In this document: positions 16,207 through 24,236 of the stretch, piece after piece
How the letters are laid out: the number at the start of each line of letters is the position of its first letter
Numbering within the stretch: the first letter of the stretch is position 1
NCBI RefSeq assembly: GCF_042854845.1
Contig: NZ_AP031498.1
Span: 1,922,001-1,986,000, forward strand
Source: Maricurvus nonylphenolicus
GTDB lineage: Bacteria; Pseudomonadota; Gammaproteobacteria; Pseudomonadales; Cellvibrionaceae
DNA: 64,000 nucleotides
Direction of reading: 5' to 3'
Notes under the pieces: generated by a model
Told to the model about the DNA's origin: nothing
The model's input: the letters and a program-made list of their open reading frames with translations, nothing else
Database searches by the model: none
Program-made: the position numbers and the translations under genes

Positions 16207-17628
16207 ATGAAATTGATAAATAGACGATCACTCTTAAAGGGATTGGGTTTAGGTGGCCTGCTGGGGGTATTTCCTTCGGTTTATGCTGAATCGAATAATT
16301 CCGATTCTGATGTGTTGTATTTACAGCGTAACAACCGCCTGTTTGATGATTTTACCTATCTGTTTAATAAACGTATCTCCCTTACGCCCAAAGTGATTGC
16401 GGTATGCAGTAACGAGCAGGGTGTGCAAAAGGCGGTGCGTTATGCCAAAGAGCAGGATTTACCGGTTACGGTAAAAAGTGGCGGTCACAGTTTTGAAGGT
16501 TTTTCGCTGAATAACGGTGGCATGGTGATAGATGTTTCCACCATGGCGGGGCTGGAGCTTAACGAGCGTCATGAGCTTATCGCTCAGCCGGCGGTACGGC
16601 TTGCTCAACTGTATGGATTCAGTTTGGCCAGAGGGCGTCTGTTGCCTACGGGCTCTTGTGGCACGGTGGGTTTATCGGGTATTACCTTGGGCGGCGGTTA
16701 CGGGTTGTTTAGTCGCCAGTTTGGGCTCACCTGCGATTACCTGACCGGTGTGCGCATGGTTGATGCTGAAGGCAATGTGATTGATACCGATCTTGATGCC
16801 GACAAAGGGGCCGAGCTTTTGTGGGCATGCCGGGGTGGTGGTAACGGCAACTTTGGTGTGGTTACCCAGTTGCGATACAACACGGTTGCAGCCCCTGAAA
16901 CCTTGCATCAGCACCGTTTTCGCTCTTATAAACTCAACCCTGCCAGGGCTTCACGTTTGGCTGAGTTCTGGTTTGAGCAGTGTAAAAACCTGCCGCACCA
17001 TGCCTATTCTGCGTTTGTGTTAAATGGCAGCACCTTAACGGTGATGTTCACCGCAACCGAACATGACAGTGCCATGGAAACCTTGTTGGCGAATTTCGAT
17101 AGCACCATGGATAACAACGCCGGCCTTAAGCCAGACCCGCTGGCAGTGGGTTTGCAGTACTATTATGGCCGCAGTGATGCGTTGTATTTTAAAAACATCA
17201 GTGCCGGTTACTACAAGGGTTTTGAGGATATTCGCGGTTGCACTGAAGCGCTATTTACCGAAGTTATTAATACGCCGGGTATGGTGTTTCAAATCAGTAG
17301 TCTGGGTGGCGAAATCAATAATCTCAAACGTAGCAATGGCAGTACGGCTGATGGTGCCTATGTTCATCGTCAGGCAAACTTCCTGGGGGAGGCGCAGTGT
17401 TACTGGCAGTCACCCAAGCAGGAAGCGCGTAGTATGCAGGGTATGGCAACCTTGCAAACTATTCTGTATGAAAACGGGGTAAGGCAGCATTATATAAATT
17501 ATCCGGATATGAATATTCGGGATTATGAAAGGGCGTATTACGGGGAGTCTTACCCCCGCCTGCAGAAACTGAAACGGGAGTTGGATCCGGGGAATCGGTT
17601 TAGTTATCCTCAGGGAATTAAGCTTTAG
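16207..17628 (+). CDS. exported FAD-linked oxidase (PCMH/BBE type, bicovalent flavin)
   Basis: This 473-aa protein begins with a twin-arginine-like signal (NRRSLLKGLG, then a hydrophobic stretch ending near VYA), so it is probably exported folded with its cofactor. The PCMH-type FAD domain has KSGGHS with the candidate flavin-attaching His 94 and GSCGTVG with Cys 151. These are the pair used for bicovalent flavin in berberine-bridge and oligosaccharide oxidases. GGGYG follows, and a BBE C-terminal segment (PDMNIRDYERAYYGESYPRLQKLK) carries the family's usual motif. Substrates of relatives are sugars, alcohols or alkaloids. It is co-oriented 12 bp behind an SBP-like gene, suggesting that both act in the periplasm on one compound. 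Confidence 0.85.
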   Translation: MKLINRRSLLKGLGLGGLLGVFPSVYAESNNSDSDVLYLQRNNRLFDDFTYLFNKRISLTPKVIAVCSNEQGVQKAVRYAKEQDLPVTVKSGGHSFEGFSLNNGGMVIDVSTMAGLELNERHELIAQPAVRLAQLYGFSLARGRLLPTGSCGTVGLSGITLGGGYGLFSRQFGLTCDYLTGVRMVDAEGNVIDTDLDADKGAELLWACRGGGNGNFGVVTQLRYNTVAAPETLHQHRFRSYKLNPARASRLAEFWFEQCKNLPHHAYSAFVLNGSTLTVMFTATEHDSAMETLLANFDSTMDNNAGLKPDPLAVGLQYYYGRSDALYFKNISAGYYKGFEDIRGCTEALFTEVINTPGMVFQISSLGGEINNLKRSNGSTADGAYVHRQANFLGEAQCYWQSPKQEARSMQGMATLQTILYENGVRQHYINYPDMNIRDYERAYYGESYPRLQKLKRELDPGNRFSYPQGIKL

Positions 17629-17657
17629 TTTAAGTCGCAAAATTTAAAGAAACTGGA

Positions 17658-17734
17658 CCCCCGATTAAAACATTCGGGGGTGGCGGGTTAAAAGGGGCAG
17701 GCTCCCCCCGATTAAAGCATTCGGGGATGGCGGT
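17658..17734. repeat. tandem short hairpin repeats, copies B and C plus partial copies
   Basis: Copy B (17658-17687) has the seven-pair stem CCCCCGA/TCGGGGG. Copy C (17705-17734) has CCCCGA/TCGGGG. Both share the loop TTAAARCAT and a trailing TGGCGG. Partial right and left arms follow at about 17741-17757 and 17770-17778. The array sits between the convergent flavin oxidase and acyl-CoA dehydrogenase genes, where it could also serve as transcription barrier. Confidence 0.65.
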
Positions 17735-17788
17735 GAGAGGGCATTCGGGGGTGGCTGGGTAGAAGTTATCCCCCGATGATTGGGTTTA

Positions 17789-19483
17789 TTATTTCAGCCA
17801 ATCAACTTCGGGAGTGGCGCGCTCAACGATGGCGTTACAGTCTATGCCTTTGGGCAGGGTGCCGTACATATTGAAGCCGTGTTGGTGCAGGCGCGAGGCG
17901 CAGAAGGCTTCGGCTACCAGGGTGTTGTCGGCTTGAATCAGCAGGCTGGCTTGTATGGCCACACCCATTTTTTCGACCACTTGGCGGGCGCGGTATTCCA
18001 GGCTGGCCAAGTCGGAGAAGTCGTTTTCCAGGCTTAGGGCAAATTTGTCGAAGTGTTTGTCGGCGCCTTTGGCGCGGTTTACTTCTGCCAGGAATGCCTG
18101 CAGGGATTCCGGTTCCCGTTGCATGGCGCGTAGCACGTCCAGCGCTTGCACGTTGCCGCAGCCTTCCCAGATGGCGTTGATAGGTGCTTCACGGTACAGG
18201 CGTGGCATGATGCTGGTTTCCATCACCGCACTGCCGCCAATACATTCCATGGCTTCGTAGGCGTGGCCGGGGCCGCGTTTACAAATCCAGTATTTTCCTA
18301 CCGCGGTGCCCATGCGCATAAAGTTATCTTCGTGGGCATCCAGACCGGCATTATCCAGGGCGCGGGCCATGCGCATGGTGAAAGCCAGCGCCGCTTCGCT
18401 TTCAATGGCCAGGTCGGCCAGTACGTTTTGCATCAGCGGTTGCTGGTTCAGGTGTTTGCCAAAGGCTTTGCGTTGCGCACAGTGGTGGGTGATGTGGGCC
18501 ATGGCCGCACGCATACCCGAGGCAGAACCCAGCATGCAATCAAAGCGGGTGAGCGAGACCATTTCCAAAATGGTTTTTATGCCTTTGCCTTCTTCACCAA
18601 TTAACCAACCCAGTGCACCGCGCAGTTCGGTTTCTGAGGAGGCATTGGAGATGTTGCCCATTTTGTCTTTCAGTTGTTGAACCTGGATTGGGTTTTTGCT
18701 GCCGTCCGGGCGCCAACGCGGTACCAAGAAGCAAGATATACCCACTTCGGTTTTCGCCAGTACCAGAAACACATCGGCCATGGGCGCCGAGACAAAATAT
18801 TTGTGTCCCACCAGTTCGTATTCTGCTCCAGGGCCGCCAGTGCCCACTGGGTAGGCGCGGGTTGTGTTACTGCGCACATCGGTGCCGCCCTGTTTTTCGG
18901 TCATGGCCATGCCCACGGTAATGCCTTTTTTCTGGTGGGCGGGAATGTTGCGCGGGTCGTAGTGTTCGTTGGTAATCAGTGGCAACCATTTTTCCGCCAG
19001 GTCGGGTTGTTGTTTTAACGCGGGCACACAGGCAAATACCATGGTGCCCGGGCAGCCGTGGCCGGCTTCTACCTGGCAATTTAAATAGGCCTTGGCGGTA
19101 CGCACGACGTGAGCACCGGGTTGCGGGTTGGTCCAGGGCAGGGCGTGTATATTGTTGCGGCGGTACACGTCCATCAGTTCGTGGTAGGCGGGGTGAAAAT
19201 CAATTTGATCTACACGGCGTCCGTAGTGGTCGTGGGGGCGGTAGACGGGTTTGTTGGCATTGGCCTGAAAGCCCAGGGCAATACGTTCGGGCTCGCCACA
19301 CTCTTGGCCAAAGGCAACCAGGCTGTCGTGGCCCCAGCTGCCGCCTTCGCGGTGAACGGCTTCAACTAACGCCAGGTCCGTTGTATAGGCGTTGTAGTTT
19401 TCCAGCGCGTAGGATTGGTTTTCTACCGCGTGGGTTTGATCGCTATAGGCGTTGGCGAACGGTGTTTGTGTGTTGGCGTTCAT
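17789..19483 (-). CDS. AidB-family acyl-CoA dehydrogenase
   Basis: This 564-aa flavoprotein is longer than ordinary acyl-CoA dehydrogenases (about 380-400 aa) and has the AidB layout. An N-terminal helical extension is followed by the FAD-binding beta domain (GMAMTEKQGGTDVRSNTT), the helical domain with RKAFGKHL, and ECIGGSAVMETS--PRLYREAPINAIWEG containing the candidate catalytic glutamate. AidB in E. coli binds DNA and is linked to alkylation stress; relatives may be isovaleryl-CoA dehydrogenases. It lies 20 bp behind a tetR gene in the same direction, so it is probably autoregulated with it. The strong GC3 bias produces long antisense open frames that are not genes. Confidence 0.88.
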   Translation of the reverse strand: MNANTQTPFANAYSDQTHAVENQSYALENYNAYTTDLALVEAVHREGGSWGHDSLVAFGQECGEPERIALGFQANANKPVYRPHDHYGRRVDQIDFHPAYHELMDVYRRNNIHALPWTNPQPGAHVVRTAKAYLNCQVEAGHGCPGTMVFACVPALKQQPDLAEKWLPLITNEHYDPRNIPAHQKKGITVGMAMTEKQGGTDVRSNTTRAYPVGTGGPGAEYELVGHKYFVSAPMADVFLVLAKTEVGISCFLVPRWRPDGSKNPIQVQQLKDKMGNISNASSETELRGALGWLIGEEGKGIKTILEMVSLTRFDCMLGSASGMRAAMAHITHHCAQRKAFGKHLNQQPLMQNVLADLAIESEAALAFTMRMARALDNAGLDAHEDNFMRMGTAVGKYWICKRGPGHAYEAMECIGGSAVMETSIMPRLYREAPINAIWEGCGNVQALDVLRAMQREPESLQAFLAEVNRAKGADKHFDKFALSLENDFSDLASLEYRARQVVEKMGVAIQASLLIQADNTLVAEAFCASRLHQHGFNMYGTLPKGIDCNAIVERATPEVDWLK

Positions 19484-19503
19484 GATGCGTCCTCAATATG
19501 TGC

Positions 19504-20139
19504 TTAGCATGTTGGCGCTGGGTTGGTTGCCTGCGCACAAAGGCCTACGGCGCGCAGGCAGAAGGCCACCATGGTGTCGACAAGTTCGGTGTCTTCAAAT
19601 TGCTCGGTTTTTGATGACAGTGGCCCCACCATGACTTCGGCCATGGAGCCCACCAGGCCGGCAGCGGTGATGGCGGCAGACTGGGGCGGCAGATAACCGG
19701 TATCTATGCCTTCCTGCAAAATGGGTTCGTAGGTATGGGCCCACACTTCGCGGTAGCGGCGGCGTTCATCGTCCAGCTCTTCATCCACGGCTTCGGCAAT
19801 CATGGCGAAGGCCAGGGTGCGGCCTTTCATGGCACGGGTCATAAAGACGCGGGTGGCGTTTTCCAGGCGGGTGGTTATATCGCCTTCCTGGGTGAGGGCT
19901 TCGTGTACCTTGGCGACTTCCCGCTCGGTGCCCAGCTGGAAGATCTCTGTGCTCAAGTGGGTTTTGGAGTTGAAGTAGCTGTATACCGTGCCCGAGGCTA
20001 CGCCAGCTCGTTTGGCTACCGCACCAATGGTCGCCTTCTTAAAGCCGCCTTCGGCGACCAGTTCCAGGCCGCTTTTTAGCAGGCGTTCGCGTACTTTTAC
20101 TTTACGGGCTTCGGTATTGGCTGTGGGTCTGTAAACCAT
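19504..20139 (-). CDS. TetR/AcrR family regulator
   Basis: This 211-aa protein has a TetR N-terminal helix-turn-helix (about 20-66; TIGAVAKRAGVASGTVYSYFNSK) and a helical ligand-binding C-terminal domain. It is the first gene of a tetR-aidB unit, so its natural target is probably this operon and the inducer probably an acyl-CoA or related lipid (inference). The upstream region contains TTCAA/TTGAA inverted arms at 20160-20172 and similar TTCAA and TTGAA elements up to about 20200, which could be its operator. Confidence 0.88.
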   Translation of the reverse strand: MVYRPTANTEARKVKVRERLLKSGLELVAEGGFKKATIGAVAKRAGVASGTVYSYFNSKTHLSTEIFQLGTEREVAKVHEALTQEGDITTRLENATRVFMTRAMKGRTLAFAMIAEAVDEELDDERRRYREVWAHTYEPILQEGIDTGYLPPQSAAITAAGLVGSMAEVMVGPLSSKTEQFEDTELVDTMVAFCLRAVGLCAQATNPAPTC

Positions 20140-20299
20140 GGGGGCCTCTTTGTGTTTATTTCAAGCTTTGAATCTGTCTTCAAATCTTCGAAGTATTGAA
20201 TCACGCTTCATTTCTTGGTGTCAAGGTGTTGTTACCATTTGAAAAGAGGGGGAGAAAGGCTAAGTGGGGGGATTACGGGAATCAGTCTATGATTAGCTT

Positions 20300-21175
20300 A
20301 TGATGATTTCCCGCTTAATAGTGCTGCTTTCAGTCCTCGTGTCCCTAACGGGTAATGCGGCCATTACGCTAATTTACCCAAAGCCTGAAGTTGTCGAAGA
20401 TTACCGGCAGAGGTACCCCGTTGAGCTGCTGTCCCTGGCGCTTAAACAATCGGGCAAAGATTACCGCTTGAAGCCAAGTGATGAAGTGATCATGCAGCTG
20501 CGTGCGCTGAAGAATATGGAGCTGGGACATGATATTGATGTGGTCTGGTCGGAAACCTCCGTTGATCGGGAAAGTCGCCTGCGGCCTATCCGAATACCCA
20601 TTGATAAGGGCCTGCTGGGCTGGCGTATCTCGCTTATTCGCAGAGATGATGTAGGCAGGTTTGCTGGCATTAATAGCTTAGAGGACCTGCAGGGGTTAAC
20701 CGCAGGTCAGGGCCACGATTGGCCCGATGTGGATGTGCTGTGGGTTAATGGCCTGAAGGTGGCGAGATCCAGTTCTTATGCCGGGTTATTTAAAATGCTT
20801 GCTGCCGGCCGTATCGATTACTTCCCACGCTCTATTGGCGAGGTGTGGCTGGAGTTTCCGTTGTATGCCGGTAAACCACTTATCGTGGACCCTAATATCC
20901 TGCTGTTGTACCCCACAGCGCTCTATTTTTTCGTCAATAAAAACAACCAAAAGCTGGCCGATGATATAGAGCAGGGGCTGGAAAAACTGATTGCCTCAGG
21001 TGAGTTTGATCAGCTGTTTAATTACCATTATGGCGATTATCTAAAACGCGCTAAATTGTCTGAGCGCAAAGCGCTGCGTTTGGTAAACCCGGTATTACCG
21101 GATAAAACACCGCTCAATCGCCAGGAGTTGTGGCTGCAGTTGAATACTGGCAATGAGGGAATAGCTCCGCAATAA
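20300..21175 (+). CDS. periplasmic solute-binding-like protein, paralogue 2
   Basis: This 291-aa exported protein has a signal peptide with a probable cut near GNA-AIT. The mature protein starts with the family's ITLIYPKPEV strand, carries the block RPIRIPIDKGLLGWR, and ends with NRQELWLQL. It is most similar by eye to paralogue 3, which follows 33 bp downstream in the same direction, so this looks like a tandem duplication. It has no transporter partners. The divergent tetR-aidB unit lies 160 bp away. The ligand and role are unknown; a sensory or scavenging role is inferred from the family. Confidence 0.8.
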   Translation: MMISRLIVLLSVLVSLTGNAAITLIYPKPEVVEDYRQRYPVELLSLALKQSGKDYRLKPSDEVIMQLRALKNMELGHDIDVVWSETSVDRESRLRPIRIPIDKGLLGWRISLIRRDDVGRFAGINSLEDLQGLTAGQGHDWPDVDVLWVNGLKVARSSSYAGLFKMLAAGRIDYFPRSIGEVWLEFPLYAGKPLIVDPNILLLYPTALYFFVNKNNQKLADDIEQGLEKLIASGEFDQLFNYHYGDYLKRAKLSERKALRLVNPVLPDKTPLNRQELWLQLNTGNEGIAPQ

Positions 21176-21208
21176 AAGCACAAATACGATCAGGTTAAGA
21201 TATACCTT

Positions 21209-22060
21209 ATGAAAACGTTAAGGTTGTTGACGCTATTGTTGTTGCCCATTGAGGTGTTGGCGGCTATTACGGTGGTGTATCCCAAAACCGAAGTCACGGA
21301 TGATCTCCGGCAAAAATACCCTATTGAGTTGTTATCTTTGGCCCTGCAACAATCGGGGAAAGACTATCGCTTGCAGGTCAATCACAATGTCAGTATGCAG
21401 CTGCGTGCGCTAAAAAATATGCGCCTTGGGCGTGATATTGATGTGGTGTGGTCGGGGACTTCTAAAGAGCGGGAGCTACGCTTACGGCCTATTCGGATTC
21501 CCATAGATAAGGGCTTGCTGGGCTGGCGCATTCCGCTGATTCGCGCCAATGATGTTGACAGGTTTGGTGCTATTAACACCCTGCAGGATCTCCAGGCGTT
21601 AACGGCAGGGCAGGTGCATGACTGGCCCGATGTGGATGTGCTCAAGGCAAATGGTCTTACTGTGGCTAAATCCGCTTCTTATACCGGGCTGTTTAAAATG
21701 CTTGCCGCAGGTCGGGTAGATTACTTCCCGCGTTCAGTTGCTGAAATCTGGTTGGAGCAACAGTTGCATACTGGTAAAGCGCTGGTAGTCGATCCGCACA
21801 TTATGCTGGTTTACCCATCCGCCTTGTATTTTTTTGTGAATAAAGAGAATCATGAGTTGGCCCATGATATTGAGCGGGGGCTTGAAACGCTGATAGCCAG
21901 TGGCGAGTTTGATGCATTGTTTAACCGTCATCATGGCGACTATTTATCACGTGCCAGGGTTGCCGAGCGAAAGGTATTCCAGCTGTTAAACCCGCAATTA
22001 CCCGAACAGACGCCGCTCGACCGCAAGGAGTTGTGGTTGCCGATGGAGCCTGTTGAGTAG
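21209..22060 (+). CDS. periplasmic solute-binding-like protein, paralogue 3
   Basis: This 283-aa protein has an N-terminal signal peptide (cleavage near VLA-AIT). It has the same ordered blocks as the other three paralogues: YPIELLSLALQQSGKDY, RPIRIPIDKGLLGWR, HDWPDVDVL, YFPRSVAEIWLEQ and LETLIASGEFDALF. One small difference is GQVHDWPDV in place of GQGHDWPDV. It is the second gene of a tandem pair, and its stop lies only 3 bp from the convergent end of an araC gene. No ABC permease or ATPase is nearby. Confidence 0.8.
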   Translation: MKTLRLLTLLLLPIEVLAAITVVYPKTEVTDDLRQKYPIELLSLALQQSGKDYRLQVNHNVSMQLRALKNMRLGRDIDVVWSGTSKERELRLRPIRIPIDKGLLGWRIPLIRANDVDRFGAINTLQDLQALTAGQVHDWPDVDVLKANGLTVAKSASYTGLFKMLAAGRVDYFPRSVAEIWLEQQLHTGKALVVDPHIMLVYPSALYFFVNKENHELAHDIERGLETLIASGEFDALFNRHHGDYLSRARVAERKVFQLLNPQLPEQTPLDRKELWLPMEPVE

Positions 22061-22063
22061 CCG

Positions 22064-22891
22064 TTACCCGCCGACCTGATCTTTCAGCCACTGCTTGGGG
22101 GTTATGCCAAAACGCTGCTTAAACACGCGTGACAGGGACGAGGGGCTGTCATAGCCCACGGCATTGGCAACCACGGCTACGGGCTTATCCTGCGTTAGCA
22201 GCTGTTTGGCCTTATTGAGGCGTAAATCGGTTAGATACTCCATTGGCGCCTGGCCCAGGGAATCCTTAAACAGTGCCGCGAATTTTGATCGCGACATGGC
22301 GACTGATTCTGCCATGGTTTCCACCGCCCAGGGCTGCTCGGGGTTGGCGGTAAGGGCCTGCATCAGCTTGGCGAGCTGGGGGTGGGTGTTGGCGGCCAGC
22401 ATACCTAACTCCACAATGCCGGTGCGAATAACATAGCGCAGTATGTGCAAAATAAAGATATCGCACAGGCGGTTAATCATCAGGTGGCGGCCGTGTTCAC
22501 GGTTAAAGGCTTCATCGAATATCGACTGCGCCGCCGTATTGATCACTTCATCCTGCTCGATATCAATACACAGAAACTTGGGCAGGCTATCGACCAGGGT
22601 GGTCTTCTGCCGGGTTTGAAACTGAATGTTGGCACACACCAGTTCCGCCTCGGTTAACTCCTTAATCTGAATACGGTGCTGGCTACCAGAGGGCAGGAAG
22701 ATTACGGCGGGTTTATCTACCGTCAGTTGGTGGCCCTGTTCGGTGATCATGGTCATCGAGCCCGATTTCAGCATATGCAGTGAGCCGGTATTCTCTTGCT
22801 CTTCGAACACTTCCAGGCCACACAGGCTACCACTGAAGAATACTTCCGCGTTGAAGTCCAGATCCTGCAATAGCGCGCTTAGTTCATCCAT
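22064..22891 (-). CDS. AraC family regulator with cupin sensor domain
   Basis: This 275-aa protein has an N-terminal cupin-type sensor (about 10-110; LKSGSMTMITEQG and FLPSGSQHRIQI) and a C-terminal double helix-turn-helix (about 175-270; AESVAMSRSKFAALFKDSLG and VVANAVGYDSPSSLSRVF). This is the AraC_binding/Cupin_6 type that commonly controls stress or detoxification genes. It is transcribed divergently from the YHS-thioredoxin-bufferin operon starting at 23087, which makes that operon its likeliest target. The 195-bp region between them should hold both promoters. Direct regulation is inferred from position only. Confidence 0.85.
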   Translation of the reverse strand: MDELSALLQDLDFNAEVFFSGSLCGLEVFEEQENTGSLHMLKSGSMTMITEQGHQLTVDKPAVIFLPSGSQHRIQIKELTEAELVCANIQFQTRQKTTLVDSLPKFLCIDIEQDEVINTAAQSIFDEAFNREHGRHLMINRLCDIFILHILRYVIRTGIVELGMLAANTHPQLAKLMQALTANPEQPWAVETMAESVAMSRSKFAALFKDSLGQAPMEYLTDLRLNKAKQLLTQDKPVAVVANAVGYDSPSSLSRVFKQRFGITPKQWLKDQVGG

Positions 22892-23086
22892 CCTGCTACC
22901 TATTCAGCGTTTTACCGTTTGAAGCCTAATTTTTGTGATTTAGGACGATCTGCACATTTTTGTGGATGCCCTGCGGCTTTCTGCTGCCCTAAAACCCCTA
23001 ATCTACTCATCACAGGCAGGGCGATCAACCATTTACCGGTTCTGCCTCTTTCAACCCATAGATATTTCTAACTTTAGGAAAACAGC

Positions 23087-23566
23087 ATGAACGTAAAACA
23101 AACTTTTAAATTGGCCACCGCTGCAGGCGCACTTATTTTCAGCAGCCTGAGTTTTGCTTCGGCCGTGAATATTGGCTCCAATGATGTGGCTATCCACGGT
23201 TACGATCCAGTGGCTTACTTCACTGTGAATAAAGCCGTTGAGGGCTCCGCAAAGTATACCGCTACCCACGATGGGGCAATCTACCGTTTCTCCAGCAAAA
23301 AGAACCGCGACTTGTTTAAAGCCGATGCCGATCGCTATGCACCACAGTATGGTGGTTACTGTGCCTTTGGTGTCTCTCTGAACAAAAAGTTCGATGTTGA
23401 TCCACAGGCTTTCTACATTGATGACAACAAACTCTACCTGAACCTCAACAAAGATGTTCAGAAGAAGTGGCTGACAGATGTTGATGGCTATGTACATTCC
23501 GCCAACCGTAAATGGTCTGGTATTGAAAACCTGTCTGTAGCTGAAGCCAATGAAGAGGACGAATAA
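23087..23566 (+). CDS. exported YHS-domain protein
   Basis: This 159-aa protein has a clear Sec signal peptide (1-26, cleavage near ASA-VNI). The mature protein is a YHS domain with AIHGYDPVAYF, a phenylalanine-rich core (YRFSSKKNRDLF) and YAPQYGGYCAFGVS containing one cysteine. YHS domains are small metal-linked modules seen in copper-transporting ATPases and other metal proteins. It is the first gene of a six-gene unit leading into bufferin genes and overlaps the thioredoxin gene by 17 bp, which supports a periplasmic copper-related role (inference). Confidence 0.85.
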   Translation: MNVKQTFKLATAAGALIFSSLSFASAVNIGSNDVAIHGYDPVAYFTVNKAVEGSAKYTATHDGAIYRFSSKKNRDLFKADADRYAPQYGGYCAFGVSLNKKFDVDPQAFYIDDNKLYLNLNKDVQKKWLTDVDGYVHSANRKWSGIENLSVAEANEEDE

Positions 23567-23885
23567 CTCCGCAGACAATGCAGCGGCGGCCTCTGGCACT
23601 GAGGCCGCATCCCCGCCCTTGAGCCTGCTGTGGTTCAGTGCGGAGTGGTGTGGCCCCTGCAAACAGATGGCCCCTGCCGCAGAGCGTATCGCGGCGCTGT
23701 TTGAAGGCCGGGTGGATATTCACAAGATTGATGTTGATGCTAATCCACGACTGGCTGCTGATTTTAATGTTCGAGGCGTGCCCACGCTGGTACTCGCCAG
23801 TGAGAAGGAGGTTGTTGCCCGCCAAGTGGGCGCCACTCCCTTGGATTCACTGGTGCAGTGGCTGGATAAATATCTGGCTAAGTAG
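23550..23885 (+). CDS. thioredoxin-like protein within the bufferin operon
   Basis: This 111-aa thioredoxin fold has the active site WCGPCK at residues 33-38 and the cis-proline region VRGVPTLV. It has no signal peptide or lipobox, so it should stay in the cytoplasm. A low-complexity Ala/Ser-rich leader (about 20 residues) precedes the fold. Its ATG lies inside the end of the YHS gene, implying translational coupling. In this setting it could keep cysteines of the BufA precursor reduced for modification by BufB, or act in copper stress defence. Both roles are inference. Confidence 0.85.
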   Translation: MKRTNNSADNAAAASGTEAASPPLSLLWFSAEWCGPCKQMAPAAERIAALFEGRVDIHKIDVDANPRLAADFNVRGVPTLVLASEKEVVARQVGATPLDSLVQWLDKYLAK

Positions 23886-23920
23886 GCTGGGTTCCTCAAT
23901 TGAATAGGAAGGTAGTTGAA

Positions 23921-24205
23921 ATGAATCAGAAACAACGTATTGCAACAACGGCACTGATGGTTGCTTTGGGCACTATCTCCAGTTTGCCTGCTCATGCGGG
24001 CGGTAAGGAAAAGTGTTACGGCGTGGCCAAAGCTGGGCAAAACGATTGTGCCAATTTAGCAGGTACCCATTCCTGTGCTGCGCAATCTAAAGTCGATAAC
24101 GACCCCGGTGAGTGGAAGCTGGTGGCCAAGGGTACTTGTGAAAGTATCGGCGGCATGCTGAAAGCCGAAGCCAAGCGTCGTTACGCTGAAGAGAATAAAT
24201 CCTAG
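23921..24205 (+). CDS. bufA: BufA1-type bufferin precursor (DUF2282)
   Basis: This 94-aa precursor starts at ATG 23921 behind AGGAAGG (23906-23912); an upstream TTG at 23900 is less likely. It has a Sec signal peptide (1-26, cut near AHA-GG) and a short mature chain with four cysteines at 32, 43, 52 and 73, in contexts EKCYG, NDCAN, HSCAA and GTCES, as in the DUF2282 family. Bufferins are ribosomally made, post-translationally modified copper-binding peptides. Their cysteines are converted to thiooxazole-type heterocycles by the BufB-BufC enzyme pair before export to the periplasm. All partner genes follow immediately, making this a complete system. Confidence 0.88.
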   Translation: MNQKQRIATTALMVALGTISSLPAHAGGKEKCYGVAKAGQNDCANLAGTHSCAAQSKVDNDPGEWKLVAKGTCESIGGMLKAEAKRRYAEENKS

Positions 24206-24236
24206 ATTTGCATTGCCTTATTTGCAGGAGGTCCAG

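Noticed and set aside
17955..19485. Several long plus-strand open frames opposite the AidB-type gene
   Set aside because: They are antisense shadows produced by the strong third-position G+C bias of the real minus-strand gene; they lack family features and ribosome-binding sites.
23051..23662. A 203-codon minus-strand open frame over the YHS gene
   Set aside because: The plus strand has a complete signal peptide, YHS motifs and coupling to the next gene; the antisense product has no recognisable domain.
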